From Streptomyces sp. NBC_00224 (GTDB lineage Bacteria; Actinomycetota; Actinomycetes; Streptomycetales; Streptomycetaceae): a DNA stretch of 64,000 nt. The stretch spans positions 4,250,501 through 4,314,500 of the forward strand of contig NZ_CP108106.1 in assembly GCF_041435195.1 (NCBI RefSeq). Reading direction: 5' to 3'. Positions within the stretch are counted from its first letter, which is position 1. Each line of letters starts with the position of its first letter. A program made the translations under genes and the position numbers. This document shows, one piece after another, positions 34,127 to 43,001 of the stretch. A model generated the notes under the pieces. It saw nothing but the letters and a program-made list of their open reading frames with translations. It had not been told where the DNA came from and searched no databases.

Positions 34127-36718
34127 TCAGCCCAGACGGGTCAGCTTCGACCCGAGTCCGGGCTCGGCGAGAGCCTTCTGGAGAGCGACCGGGGCGGAGA
34201 CCTGGCCGGGGCCGGAGCCCACGGTCAGCTTGCCGACCACGGTGCCCGCCTTCGCGGAGTGCGGGAGCTCGGCGCCACTGGGAGTGAGCGAGATCGTCGT
34301 CCGCAGACCGGACCATCCGGCGATGGTCAGGTCCTTGGTGGCGACGACCGGGGTGGTGCCGCCGAGGCCGTCGTCCAGGTGCCCGACGACGTCGCCCTTC
34401 TTGATCACGGTCGCCGAGGTGAGCGACTTGCGAGTGGCGACCAGGACGTCCTTGCTGACCCTGTTGACCAGGTCCAGGATCGACGTGCTCTTGTGCTGGC
34501 CGAAGACCGCGCCGACGATCGTCTGCTTCGTACCGCCGACCTCCTTGGTGGCGGCGAACAGCAGGTTGCCACCGGCCTTGGAGGTCGAGCCGGTCTTGAT
34601 GCCGATCGCGCCGTTGTACGGCACGAGGGTGTTGTAGTTGCGCCTCTTCACACCGGTCGGGTCGACCCAGAACGGCTGCCGGGTGATGTCGACGAGCGCC
34701 GGGTCCTTCACCAGCTCTGTGGCCAGCTTCACCTGGTCCACGGCGGTCGAGACGGTGGTGGCCTGCAGACCGGACGGGTCGGTGTACGTGGTGTTCGTCA
34801 TCCCGAGCTGCTTCGCGGTGTCGTTCATCTTCTTGACGAACGCCGCCTCGGAGCCCGCGTCCCAGCGCGCGAGCAGGCGCGCCACGTTGTTCGCGGACGG
34901 GATCATGATCGCGCTGAGCGCGTCCTTCTGCGTGAGGGTCTGGCCCGCCTTGATGGTGTCGAGGGTCGACTCGTCACCGGTCTTGTTGTAGCCGCCCTCC
35001 TTCTCCGCGAGCTTGTCGACGGGGATGGAGGCGCCCTTCTGGCCCAGCTTCATCGGGTGGTCGCGCATGATGATGTACGCGGTCATCGACTTGGTCACAC
35101 TGGCGATCGGGACCGGCTTCTCCTCGCCGAACCGCCCCACCGTGCCGAGGCCCGACACGGTGATCAGGCCCTGTCCCTCGCTGGGCCACGGCAGCTGCGG
35201 CGCGGCGCCGTCGAAGGTGAACTCCGGCGCCGACGTCATCTTCAGCAGGGGGTCCGGGAGCGGGCGTACGAACTGTACGACCGCAAACACGACCAGCAGC
35301 AGGAGGACCAGCGGGGTCCAGATCTTGAACCGCCGCACCGCGGTGCGGACCGGGGTCTGCGGCGGGGGCGGGGTGTTGGTGAGCTCCGCGAGCAGGTCGA
35401 GCGGCGGCTTCGGCGGCAGCGGCTGCTGCCGGGTCCGCTCGGCGGCGTCGGCGTCCGGCACGGAGATGCGGGGCGAGGCGGGGGGCTTCGGCGCGACGGG
35501 CGCGGCAGGCGCGGCGGCCTTCGGAGCCTCGGCCTTCGGCGTCTCGGCGTCCGGGCGTACGTCGTCGGAGCGCAGCGGTACGAACGTGCTGGCCCGCTCG
35601 GACGCCGACTCGGCCGTGCTCGGCCGTCGGATGGCGGTGGTCGGCTGATCCACCACGGGCGGCTTGACGGCCTTGAAGACGGCGGTGGCCTGGTCGACAC
35701 CGGTGGCCTTGTCGGCCTCGGGCTTGCCCGCGCCCTCGGCACCGAGCTTGGCACCCCAGGAGGCGGCCCGACCCTCGGGTGCGGGCTTGTCGGCGGCGGG
35801 ATCGGCCTTGGGGGCGGCGGAGGCGGGCTCGGGCTCAGCGTCGGCTTCCGGCTTCGCGTCGGACTCCGGCTTCGCCTCGGGCTTCGCGTCCGACTTCGCT
35901 TCCGGCTTGCCGTCCTGCTCGGCGGCGGGCTCGGCGTCCTGCTCGGCGGTGGCCTCAGGGGCCGGGGTGGGCTCGTCGCCCGCCTCGGCGTCCGGCTCGG
36001 GCGCCGACGCGTCGTCGGACGCGGGAGCGGCCTTGTCACCGGGCTCCTGGGCCGCAGGCTCGTCGTCGGAGGCGTCGTCGGAGGCGTCGTCCGCCTCGGG
36101 CGCCGCCGTCGGCGCGGGCACGGCCTCCCGTACGGGCGTGGCCTCGGCGGCGGGCTCCTCGTCCGTGCCCTCCGCGTCCGCGCCCGTGTCACCCGGCTTC
36201 TCGGGGGCCGGGGCCGGGGCCGGGGTGTCCGCCTTCGCGCCACCGGAGCCCGCACCCGTACCGGACCCGGCGTCCTCGGACGCATCCGCATCCGCATCCG
36301 CCTCCGCGTCGCCGTCCGTGGCCACCCACGCCGCCACGGCCGCCCGCAGGCGGGTGTCGCGGGACTCGTGGTCCTCCTGGCGCGGGGCGCGGAAGACGGC
36401 GGTCGCCTGGTCCACGGGGGCGGAGCCGCCGTCCGCGGCCCGGTCGGCGCCGGAGCCGTCGGCAGAGCCGTTCACGGACCCGTTCACGGACCCGTTCGCG
36501 GCATCCTTCGCCGAGCCGTTCGCCGAACCAGCCACAGAGCCGTTCGCAGAGCCGCTCTCGGAGCCGTTCGCGGATCCCTTGCGCTCCTGCCCGGAACCGG
36601 ACGCGGCCCGGGGGCCGTCATCCGGTCCGAACACCGCCACACGGGGATCGCGTTCGCTCGGAGTCGTCTCCCCCGACGACTGCTGCTGCTTCGACCTGTC
36701 GGGGGACTCGCCCGCCAC
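34127..36718 (-). CDS. D-alanyl-D-alanine carboxypeptidase with a long disordered N-terminal tail
   Basis: A penicillin-binding-protein-type serine peptidase that trims the D-Ala terminus of peptidoglycan stems. The active-site triads are SVTK (540-543), SAN (608-610) and KTG (708-710). A single membrane helix (about 466-484) anchors it, leaving some 460 residues of acidic, Pro/Ala/Glu-rich low-complexity sequence in the cytoplasm, far longer than in typical DacA enzymes. The tail has NGS-type repeats and two copies of VDQATAVF plus VDQPTTAI. GTG at 36718 is preferred over the upstream ATG because GAGGAGG lies 5 bp before it. It is divergent from the GPP34 gene. Confidence 0.87.
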   Translation of the reverse strand: MAGESPDRSKQQQSSGETTPSERDPRVAVFGPDDGPRAASGSGQERKGSANGSESGSANGSVAGSANGSAKDAANGSVNGSVNGSADGSGADRAADGGSAPVDQATAVFRAPRQEDHESRDTRLRAAVAAWVATDGDAEADADADASEDAGSGTGAGSGGAKADTPAPAPAPEKPGDTGADAEGTDEEPAAEATPVREAVPAPTAAPEADDASDDASDDEPAAQEPGDKAAPASDDASAPEPDAEAGDEPTPAPEATAEQDAEPAAEQDGKPEAKSDAKPEAKPESDAKPEADAEPEPASAAPKADPAADKPAPEGRAASWGAKLGAEGAGKPEADKATGVDQATAVFKAVKPPVVDQPTTAIRRPSTAESASERASTFVPLRSDDVRPDAETPKAEAPKAAAPAAPVAPKPPASPRISVPDADAAERTRQQPLPPKPPLDLLAELTNTPPPPQTPVRTAVRRFKIWTPLVLLLLVVFAVVQFVRPLPDPLLKMTSAPEFTFDGAAPQLPWPSEGQGLITVSGLGTVGRFGEEKPVPIASVTKSMTAYIIMRDHPMKLGQKGASIPVDKLAEKEGGYNKTGDESTLDTIKAGQTLTQKDALSAIMIPSANNVARLLARWDAGSEAAFVKKMNDTAKQLGMTNTTYTDPSGLQATTVSTAVDQVKLATELVKDPALVDITRQPFWVDPTGVKRRNYNTLVPYNGAIGIKTGSTSKAGGNLLFAATKEVGGTKQTIVGAVFGQHKSTSILDLVNRVSKDVLVATRKSLTSATVIKKGDVVGHLDDGLGGTTPVVATKDLTIAGWSGLRTTISLTPSGAELPHSAKAGTVVGKLTVGSGPGQVSAPVALQKALAEPGLGSKLTRLG

Positions 36719-36913
36719 CGATGCCTCCTCAAGGCGCCCCGGGGCGCCGTCCGAACCTGTCCGAACCATCTACCAGTGTCCTGTGTGCGGGGTTGACCCC
36801 CGTGCTAGACGAGAACGACATACCTACTGGTTCCCGTACTTACCGCCCAGGCACTCTCGACAGATGAATGTGAGAGGGGTCACCCTGTCATTCATCCACG
36901 CGGGGAGGCATGG

Positions 36914-37666
36914 ATGGGCAGGAGCCGCAGAACAATTCCGGAGGAGCTTCTGCTGCTCGCTCTGGACCCGGCCACGGGTACCACAGCGCAGCCGCAGTCG
37001 CTCGACCTCGGCCTCGCCGGAGCCCAGCTAGTGGAGCTGGCTCTGGCAGGACGGATAGCCCCAGACGGGGATCGTATCGCCGTGGTGATGGCACGGCCGA
37101 CAGGAGATCCGACACTGGACTCCGCACTGGAACTGCTGCGCAGGCGCGGCAGCCCGGTCCGGGCCGTCCACTGGATCGGCGGGCCCCGACTGGGGCTCCG
37201 CCAGATTTACCTCGCTCATCTGGAGCGGTGCGGCATGGTGCATGCCGTGGCGGGCCAGATGTGCGGTGTGCTGCCGACGACTCGCTACCAAGCGACGGAC
37301 ACGGCGATCAGCCGGGACATCAGGGCCCGGCTGGACAGTGCGATCCGCACCGGCGTACCGCCGGACCCGCGGACCGCGGCGCTCGCCGCGCTGGCCCACG
37401 CGGTCGGACTCGGCAAGCACCTGTACCCGGGCAACGAGGGGCGTTCATCGCGCTCCCGGCTCCGGGACCTGATCAGGCACGACCCGATGGGCGGACTGGT
37501 GGCGCACGCCGTCATGGACGTCCAGAACGGAGTGGGCGCACAGCCGCGCCGCACCGCCACCGCCAACGGCGGCGGCGCCGCGGCGGGCACGCGGGCGACC
37601 GCGACGGCGCCCGGCGTTCCGATGCAGCCGCACCGCGGCAGCATGGTCCGCGCCGTGGCCCACTAG
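36914..37666 (+). CDS. GPP34 (GOLPH3-like) domain protein
   Basis: A 250-residue protein of the GOLPH3/VPS74 family. It begins RTIPEELLLLALDPATG and has the alternating helical pattern of the family (LGLAGAQLVELALAGRIAPDG, LDSALELL). Eukaryotic members bind phosphatidylinositol-4-phosphate; the bacterial role is unknown, though Streptomyces carry many copies. GGGGAGG precedes the ATG. The order carboxypeptidase, GPP34, WhiJ-like regulator, DUF397 recalls a conserved Streptomyces chromosomal neighbourhood. Confidence 0.82.
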   Translation: MGRSRRTIPEELLLLALDPATGTTAQPQSLDLGLAGAQLVELALAGRIAPDGDRIAVVMARPTGDPTLDSALELLRRRGSPVRAVHWIGGPRLGLRQIYLAHLERCGMVHAVAGQMCGVLPTTRYQATDTAISRDIRARLDSAIRTGVPPDPRTAALAALAHAVGLGKHLYPGNEGRSSRSRLRDLIRHDPMGGLVAHAVMDVQNGVGAQPRRTATANGGGAAAGTRATATAPGVPMQPHRGSMVRAVAH

Positions 37667-37990
37667 CGGCCCGCTCCGGCACCACCACACGCATCACCTC
37701 ATGCACCACGCACGACCCGCACCACCGAGCACCACGGCACCACCCCGCACCACCCGCCGCACCGACGTCCCCCTCACGACCCGGTTCGGGAGCCGCATCA
37801 TGGGCGCGCGGGGCCGGCCATCGCCGGTCCCGCGCGCTTCGCGTCTTCCGAGGCCCGGCGTTCGTACCCGCGGTAGCCGGTACCCCACCGTGTGTGGCCA
37901 TTTCCCAGCGCGGCCAGGATCATTGGTGGCAGTCTGCAGAGCGGAAGAGCAGAGAACAGCAGAAGTGCCGCAGCCGGAGGTGCAGTTCCC
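37667..37990. other. Intergenic stretch, CAC-rich
   Basis: This 324-bp gap holds a CCACC/GCACC-rich low-complexity stretch to about 37765, then ordinary sequence leading to the next gene's GGAGG at 37976-37980. No gene or RNA is evident. Confidence 0.5.
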
Positions 37991-38848
37991 GTGGCGTCCA
38001 ACGTCAATCCCACCGTCAGGCGACGCCGACTGGGCCAGGAGCTCCGTCGACTCCGCGAGCTGAAGGGCATGACGGCCGAGGAGGTCGCCGAGCGCCTGCT
38101 GGTCTCCCAGTCGAAGATCAGCCGCCTGGAGAACGGCCGCCGCTCCATCAGCCAGCGCGATGTGCGCGACCTGTGCGGGGTGTACGAGGTCGAGGACCAC
38201 CGGATCGTCGACTCGCTGATGCAGATGGCCAAGGACTCCCGGCAGCAGGGCTGGTGGCACGCCTTCGGCGACATCCCGTACAGCGTCTACATCGGCCTGG
38301 AGACGGACGCGGCGAGCCTGCGCGTCTACGAGTCGCTGATCGTGCCCGGCCTGCTGCAGACGCGCGAGTACGCACAGGCGGTGATCGAGGGCATGTGGCC
38401 CGAGGCCACCTCCAGCGACATCGACAAACGGATCCAGATCCGGCTCAAACGCCAGGACCGGCTCACCGACCCGACCAATCCGCTGCGCTTCTGGGCGGTG
38501 ATCGACGAGGCGCTGCTGCGCCGCGTGGTCGGCAACGAGCAGATCATGCGCGACCAGTTGCTGCACCTGGCGCAGCTGAGCGAGCAGCCGCACGTGACGC
38601 TCCAGGTGCTGCCGTACGACGCCGGGGCGCACCCGGGCATGTACGGCAAGTTCGCGATCCTGGAGTTCCACGACGCCATGGACGCGAGCGTGGTCTATCT
38701 GGAGGGCGTGACCAGCGACCTCTATCTGGAGAAGGCCAACGACGTGCAGAGCTACACCGTGATGTACGAGCATCTGAGGGCCAAGGCGCTCAGCGCCGAG
38801 CAGTCACGGGAGTTCATCCACCGCGTGGTCGACGGCTACACGTTGTGA
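37991..38848 (+). CDS. WhiJ-like DUF5753 helix-turn-helix regulator
   Basis: A 285-residue regulator with an XRE HTH (RRRLGQELRRLRELKGMTAEEVAERLLVSQSKISRLENGRR split over residues 9-50) and a DUF5753 domain with LIVPGLLQTREYAQAV and ALLRRVVG. The GTG at 37991 starts the conserved VASNVNPTVRRRRLG segment and has GGAGG 10 bp upstream; earlier in-frame starts would add unconserved sequence. The DUF397 gene about 200 bp downstream is its expected partner. Such pairs modulate sporulation and antibiotic production. This is the complete, chromosomal-type version, compared with the damaged module at 11.7 kb. Confidence 0.88.
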   Translation: MASNVNPTVRRRRLGQELRRLRELKGMTAEEVAERLLVSQSKISRLENGRRSISQRDVRDLCGVYEVEDHRIVDSLMQMAKDSRQQGWWHAFGDIPYSVYIGLETDAASLRVYESLIVPGLLQTREYAQAVIEGMWPEATSSDIDKRIQIRLKRQDRLTDPTNPLRFWAVIDEALLRRVVGNEQIMRDQLLHLAQLSEQPHVTLQVLPYDAGAHPGMYGKFAILEFHDAMDASVVYLEGVTSDLYLEKANDVQSYTVMYEHLRAKALSAEQSREFIHRVVDGYTL

Positions 38849-39050
38849 GCGAGTGACACGAGGAACGCCGCGGGGCGCGCACCCTACACCTGCGTAGCCT
38901 CAACTGAGAAGGACCCGATGGAATATGCCATCCGAATGGGTGAACGACCCCTGCCATCCGTGATGTTGCGGCGTAGCGTCGCACGCAGAGCCGCTGGCCT
39001 CAGCGGCCGGGCACATCACCCGGGCAACCGGGCCAACCATCGGAGGCGTT

Positions 39051-39260
39051 ATGCGAGTTCAGAAGCATGCACTGACGGAGTGGACCAAGTCCTCGTACTC
39101 CGCCGTGAACGGCGACTGTGTGGAAGTCAAGGCCGCAGATCACTCGACCGTGTCGGTCCGCGACTCCAAGAACCCGCTCGACGGAATGCTCGACTTCGCC
39201 CCCCAGACGTGGTCGGCCTTCATCCAGGACGTCAACCGCACCGCGCCGCGTGGAGTCTGA
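39051..39260 (+). CDS. DUF397 (BldB-like) small protein
   Basis: A 69-residue DUF397 protein with the family signature WTKSSYSAVNGDCVEV followed by SVRDSKNP and a conserved F/W-rich end. Members work with DUF5753 regulators, and BldB, needed for aerial growth, is a relative. GGAGG lies 7 bp before the ATG. It pairs with the regulator at 37991. Confidence 0.9.
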   Translation: MRVQKHALTEWTKSSYSAVNGDCVEVKAADHSTVSVRDSKNPLDGMLDFAPQTWSAFIQDVNRTAPRGV

Positions 39261-39359
39261 CCTTCACCGGCACCGCTCCACCGCAAAGTGAGCAAGGCCC
39301 TCTCGACTGGTCCGCCGTCCTGGCCGAGGGGGCTGGTTGCTGTCCGGGCCCGCCCACCC

Positions 39360-40208
39360 TCACTCCGTCCGGCGCAGCCGGTCCACATAGCGGTCCGTGC
39401 CCGGCACCGTCGGAATGAACGGCGCCACCAACTCCACGTGGCCCAGACCCGATTCGGCCACCGCCGCGTCCAGGCCCGCGAAGCGCTCCTCCCACACCTC
39501 GGCCGGGTCCCGCTCCAGGAACCACAGCAGCGTCAGACGGGTGTCGACCCCCTCGACCTGCTTGACGTACGTCATCCGGTCGCCGGGCAGCGGGGTCGGC
39601 CGGAAGACCGTCACCAGCGCGGCCGGCCCGCCCGCGAGCCGGCGCGGCAGATGCCGCGAGCGCAGCCACTCCACCAACTCGCCCCGCTGATCGGGCCCTT
39701 CCGCGTCGATCACCTGGAGCACCAGGCCCGCGTACGGGTGGTCGAGTGCGTGATGGTCGCGCGGGCCCGCCGCACCGTCACGGTAGACGGTCGCCTCGTG
39801 GTCCTGGAAGGCGGTGAAGACGTGCGTACGGTCCTGGTAGACGCGGCCGTCGCGGTTGAGCCGCCGGTTGATGGAGACGGTCCACTTCATGTGGTCGTCG
39901 TAGCGGCCCTCGGTGATCCAGTACGTGGAGAGATAGCACCCGGCGGTCACCGGCTGGGCGATCGCCGACTTCTCCGGGTAGCGCAGCTCCTGGAGCTCGC
40001 GGGTGGCCACCCAGCGCCGCCCCGCGAACATCCAGGGCATGGCCATGGCCCCGGCGTAGTAGTGGTCGTCCTCGTACCAGCGGTTGTACGCGTACTCGTG
40101 GCCCGGGTGCGGCTCCACCATGGTGATCAGGGCGTGGCCGGGGTGCACCCCGTACGGCCCGAGGGCCGCCAGCTCCGCGTACGTCCCGCTCCTCGTCTCC
40201 TCGCTCAT
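39360..40208 (-). CDS. Dimeric alpha/beta-barrel (EthD-like) protein
   Basis: A 282-residue protein with two ferredoxin-like halves, judged from ALITMVEPHPGHEYAYNRWYEDDHY at the start and TYVKQVEGVDTRLTLLWFLE in the second half. The NxWYxDxH pattern is typical of EthD-like dimeric alpha/beta-barrel proteins. Relatives accompany degradative oxidases, but their chemistry is mostly unknown. It is divergent from the SDR gene and the two share the O1 palindrome at 40245, implying co-regulation. Confidence 0.65.
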   Translation of the reverse strand: MSEETRSGTYAELAALGPYGVHPGHALITMVEPHPGHEYAYNRWYEDDHYYAGAMAMPWMFAGRRWVATRELQELRYPEKSAIAQPVTAGCYLSTYWITEGRYDDHMKWTVSINRRLNRDGRVYQDRTHVFTAFQDHEATVYRDGAAGPRDHHALDHPYAGLVLQVIDAEGPDQRGELVEWLRSRHLPRRLAGGPAALVTVFRPTPLPGDRMTYVKQVEGVDTRLTLLWFLERDPAEVWEERFAGLDAAVAESGLGHVELVAPFIPTVPGTDRYVDRLRRTE

Positions 40209-40244
40209 GACGCTCCCCTTCCCTCCTGCTGCGGACCGCCCTAC

Positions 40245-40261
40245 TCTGACGCCCCGTCAGA
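40245..40261. promoter_or_regulatory. Operator O1: TCTGACGCCCCGTCAGA
   Basis: A perfect 7-bp dyad with a 3-bp centre between the divergent EthD-like and SDR genes, 28 bp from the SDR start and 36 bp from the other. It is one of five related sites in the window; the size suits a TetR-type repressor. Confidence 0.7.
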
Positions 40262-40289
40262 AGAACTGCCAGAGCCGGGAGGCGCCCAG

Positions 40290-41072
40290 ATGTTGCTGAA
40301 CGGGAAGACGGTCGTCGTGTCCGGCGTCGGCTCCGGGCTCGGGCACCAGGTGGCCGCGACCGTCGTACGGGACGGGGGCAACGCGGTGCTCGGGGCGCGC
40401 ACCGAGGAGAACCTCGTCAAGGCGGCCCACGAGATCGACCCCGAGGGCGCGCACACCACGTACCGGCCCACCGACATCACCGCCGAGGCGGAGTGCGAGG
40501 CGCTGGCCGCGCTGGCGGTGGAGCGGTTCGGCCGGATCGACGCGGTGGTCCATGTCGCCGCCTGGGACAGCTACTTCGGCGGGATCGAGGACGCCGACCT
40601 CACCACCTGGCAGGGCGTGCTCGACGTCAATCTGCTCGGCACGCTGCGGATGACCCGGGCGTGCCTGCCCGCCCTCAAGGAGCGCGGCGGCTCGGTGGTC
40701 GTCATCGGCACGCAGTCGGCGATAGCCGCGCCGTCCCAGGTGCGCCAGGCCGCGTACGCGGCGTCGAAGGGGGCGCTGACCTCGGCGATGTACTCCATGG
40801 CCCGGGAGTTCGGGCCGCACCGGATCCGGGTGAACACGGTCCTGCCGGGGTGGATGTGGGGCCCGCCGGTGCAGGCGTACGTCCAGTTCACCGCACACAC
40901 CGAGAAGGTCCCCGAGGCCGAGGTGCTCCGGCGCCTCACCGAGCGCATGGCACTGCCGGAGCTGGCGACGGACACGGACGTGGCGGAGGCCGTGGCCTTC
41001 CTGGCCTCGGACCGGGCGAAGGCGATCACCGGACAGTCGCTGCTGGTGAACGCCGGGGAGATCATGCGCTAG
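40290..41072 (+). CDS. Short-chain dehydrogenase/reductase
   Basis: A 260-residue classical SDR. The cofactor site is SGVGSGLG, followed by the VHVAAWDS catalytic-region motif and active-site YAASK. The ATG at 40290 is preceded by GGGAGG. It probably oxidises or reduces a secondary alcohol or ketone with NAD(P). A perfect O1 palindrome sits just upstream, tying it to the F420-type oxidoreductases at 58-62 kb. A strong terminator follows. Confidence 0.87.
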   Translation: MLLNGKTVVVSGVGSGLGHQVAATVVRDGGNAVLGARTEENLVKAAHEIDPEGAHTTYRPTDITAEAECEALAALAVERFGRIDAVVHVAAWDSYFGGIEDADLTTWQGVLDVNLLGTLRMTRACLPALKERGGSVVVIGTQSAIAAPSQVRQAAYAASKGALTSAMYSMAREFGPHRIRVNTVLPGWMWGPPVQAYVQFTAHTEKVPEAEVLRRLTERMALPELATDTDVAEAVAFLASDRAKAITGQSLLVNAGEIMR

Positions 41073-41112
41073 CCGGCTGTCGCGTCGACTGCCCGGACCC
41101 ACCTCACCCTCT

Positions 41113-41144
41113 CGGCCGCACGGGACCCGCATCCCGTGCGGCCG
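41113..41144 (+). terminator. Terminator after the SDR gene
   Basis: Perfect 13-bp arms (CGGCCGCACGGGA / TCCCGTGCGGCCG) with a 6-base loop, 40 bp after the SDR stop. Confidence 0.78.
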
Positions 41145-41268
41145 TTCACGTATGTACGCGTCTGACGAAGTGCTCGTTCATCGTGTGGTCCGGGTCACGG
41201 GCGCGACAACACCCCGTTCCGTAAAGCGAAGGCAAAATCGTTCCACTTTATGATCTGTGTTCATATCC

Positions 41269-41364
41269 ATGACCGCCGAAAGCCTTGACCAGCCCTCCGA
41301 ACAGGCGGTTCAATCCCCGGAAGTCCCCGCTCCCGCACGGGGCCCGCTGAGCCGGACGCACTGA
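41269..41364 (+). CDS. Possible 31-residue upstream ORF of the symporter gene
   Basis: ATG at 41269 opens 31 codons ending in TGA, 56 bp before the symporter ATG, in an otherwise gene-free 348-bp gap. The predicted peptide is Ser/Pro/Ala-rich (MTAESLDQPSEQAV...). It has no clear ribosome site, and a TATGAT-like box lies just upstream at about 41249, so a leaderless leader peptide or plain untranslated region are both possible. Confidence 0.3.
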   Translation: MTAESLDQPSEQAVQSPEVPAPARGPLSRTH

Positions 41365-41420
41365 CGAAGAGCACCGGCAGACACCTCGATGTTCACAAGG
41401 CGGACCCCTCGGAGGGGACA

Positions 41421-42986
41421 ATGAACAGTCTCGACTGGGCCGTGCTCATCGGCTACTTCGGAGTGATGGTCGCGATCGGCGTCTGGTCCCACAAGCGGGT
41501 CGACGACGTCGCCGACTTCTTCACGGCCGGCGGCAAGATGCCGTGGTGGCTCTCGGGCATCTCGCACCACATGTCCGGGTACAGCGCGGTGATGTTCACG
41601 GGGTATGCGGGGATCGCGTACACCTATGGAGTCACTTCGTACGTGACCTGGTCCTTCCCCATCGCCATCGGCATCGCCATCGGGTCCTCCCTGTTCGCAC
41701 CCCGGCTCAACCGGCTGCGCTCCAAGCTGCACGTGGCCTCGCCGCTCGAATACCTCAAGAACCGCTACAACATCCCGACCCAGCAGGCTCTCGCCTGGTC
41801 CGGAATGCTCCTGAAGATCGTCGACGTCGGCGCCAAGTGGGCGGCCATCGCGACCCTGCTCTCCGTCTTCACGGGCATGTCCATCAACCAGGGCATTCTC
41901 ATCACGGGCGTCATCACCGGCATCTACTGCACGGTCGGCGGTCTGTGGGCCGACGCCCTCACGGAGCTCGGCCAGTTCATCATCCAACTCTGCGCGGGCG
42001 TCGCGATGCTGATCGCCGTGATGTCGAAGCTCAGCGGCTTCAGCACCTTGTGGACCGTGTGGGACGACCTCCCGGACGTCCACACCCACCCGACGGCGGG
42101 CCCGTATACGGTGACGTTCCTGCTCGCCTACCTATTCATCAAGACGTTCGAATACTCGGGCGGGATGTGGAACCAGGCCCAGCGCTACATGGCTACCGAC
42201 TCGGCCCGCTCCGCGACCCGTTCGGCCCGGCTCTCCGCCATCCTGTGGCTGGTCTGGCCGCTGGTCCTGTTCTTCCCCATGTGGTGCGCGCCGCTCCTGG
42301 TGCACGCCAAGAAGCCGGATGCCTCCGACTCCTACGCCCTGATGACCGAGAGCCTGCTGCCGCACGGGCTGCTCGGCCTGGTCATCGTCGGGTTCTTCTC
42401 CCACACGATGGCGATGTGTTCCTCGGACGCCAACGCCATCTCGGCCGTCTTCACCCGGGACATCGCGCCGGTCCTTTCCAAGGCGGCCCGTTCCTGGAGC
42501 TCGCGAGGCGGGCTGCTCGCGGCGCGGCTGTCCACGGTCTCGTTCCTGGCGCTGTCGATGGCGCTCGCCACGCAGATCAACTCCCCTGCGTTCAAGGACA
42601 TCATCACGGTGGTCATCAAGTGGGTGGCCGGGCTGATGGGCCCGATCGCGATCCCGTTCATGCTCGGCCTGCTGCCGCGGTTCCGTAAGTCGGGTCCCAC
42701 GGCGGCGCTGACCAGTTGGGCGATGGGGCTTGTGGCGTTCTGGCTGGTGAACTACCCGATCAACTGGGCCATCGAGGACGGCGTTCCGCTGCAGTACCAG
42801 GTGTCGGTGCCGCTCGCCGTCTCGCTGGTGCTGTACATCCTGATCGGCTACATCAAGCCTGAGGACACGCCCGAGCGGGACGCGCTGCTGGCGCGGATCA
42901 ACTCCGATGACGACGGCCCGGGTTCGGCGTCGGCGGCGGCGACGATTCCGGCGCAGCCGGGCGAGCCGAAGGTGATGGAGCTCTGA
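41421..42986 (+). CDS. Sodium/solute symporter (SSS family)
   Basis: A 521-residue transporter with about 13 membrane helices. SSS hallmarks are the N-terminal DFFTAGGKMPWWLSGIS segment and the helical core with ASPLEYLKNRYN and MCSSDANAISAVFTRD. These proteins import sugars, amino acids or organic acids with sodium; the substrate cannot be read from sequence. CGGAGGGG precedes the ATG. It is convergent with the ADP-ribosylglycohydrolase gene, 15 bp apart. Confidence 0.88.
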   Translation: MNSLDWAVLIGYFGVMVAIGVWSHKRVDDVADFFTAGGKMPWWLSGISHHMSGYSAVMFTGYAGIAYTYGVTSYVTWSFPIAIGIAIGSSLFAPRLNRLRSKLHVASPLEYLKNRYNIPTQQALAWSGMLLKIVDVGAKWAAIATLLSVFTGMSINQGILITGVITGIYCTVGGLWADALTELGQFIIQLCAGVAMLIAVMSKLSGFSTLWTVWDDLPDVHTHPTAGPYTVTFLLAYLFIKTFEYSGGMWNQAQRYMATDSARSATRSARLSAILWLVWPLVLFFPMWCAPLLVHAKKPDASDSYALMTESLLPHGLLGLVIVGFFSHTMAMCSSDANAISAVFTRDIAPVLSKAARSWSSRGGLLAARLSTVSFLALSMALATQINSPAFKDIITVVIKWVAGLMGPIAIPFMLGLLPRFRKSGPTAALTSWAMGLVAFWLVNYPINWAIEDGVPLQYQVSVPLAVSLVLYILIGYIKPEDTPERDALLARINSDDDGPGSASAAATIPAQPGEPKVMEL

Positions 42987-43001
42987 CGGGGCTCCGCGGG
43001 G

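Noticed and set aside
36459..36580. NGS-coding repeats in the carboxypeptidase tail as a possible CRISPR or minisatellite
   Set aside because: Unit lengths vary, there are no spacers and the frame is kept, so it is simply low-complexity coding sequence.
36910..38856. 648-codon frame spanning the GPP34 and WhiJ-like genes
   Set aside because: It runs out of frame over two genes with recognised domains and good ribosome sites.
41164..41180. Further TCTGACG copies (also near 5691, 20320 and 42983)
   Set aside because: These are half sites with no second arm, so they were not counted as operators.
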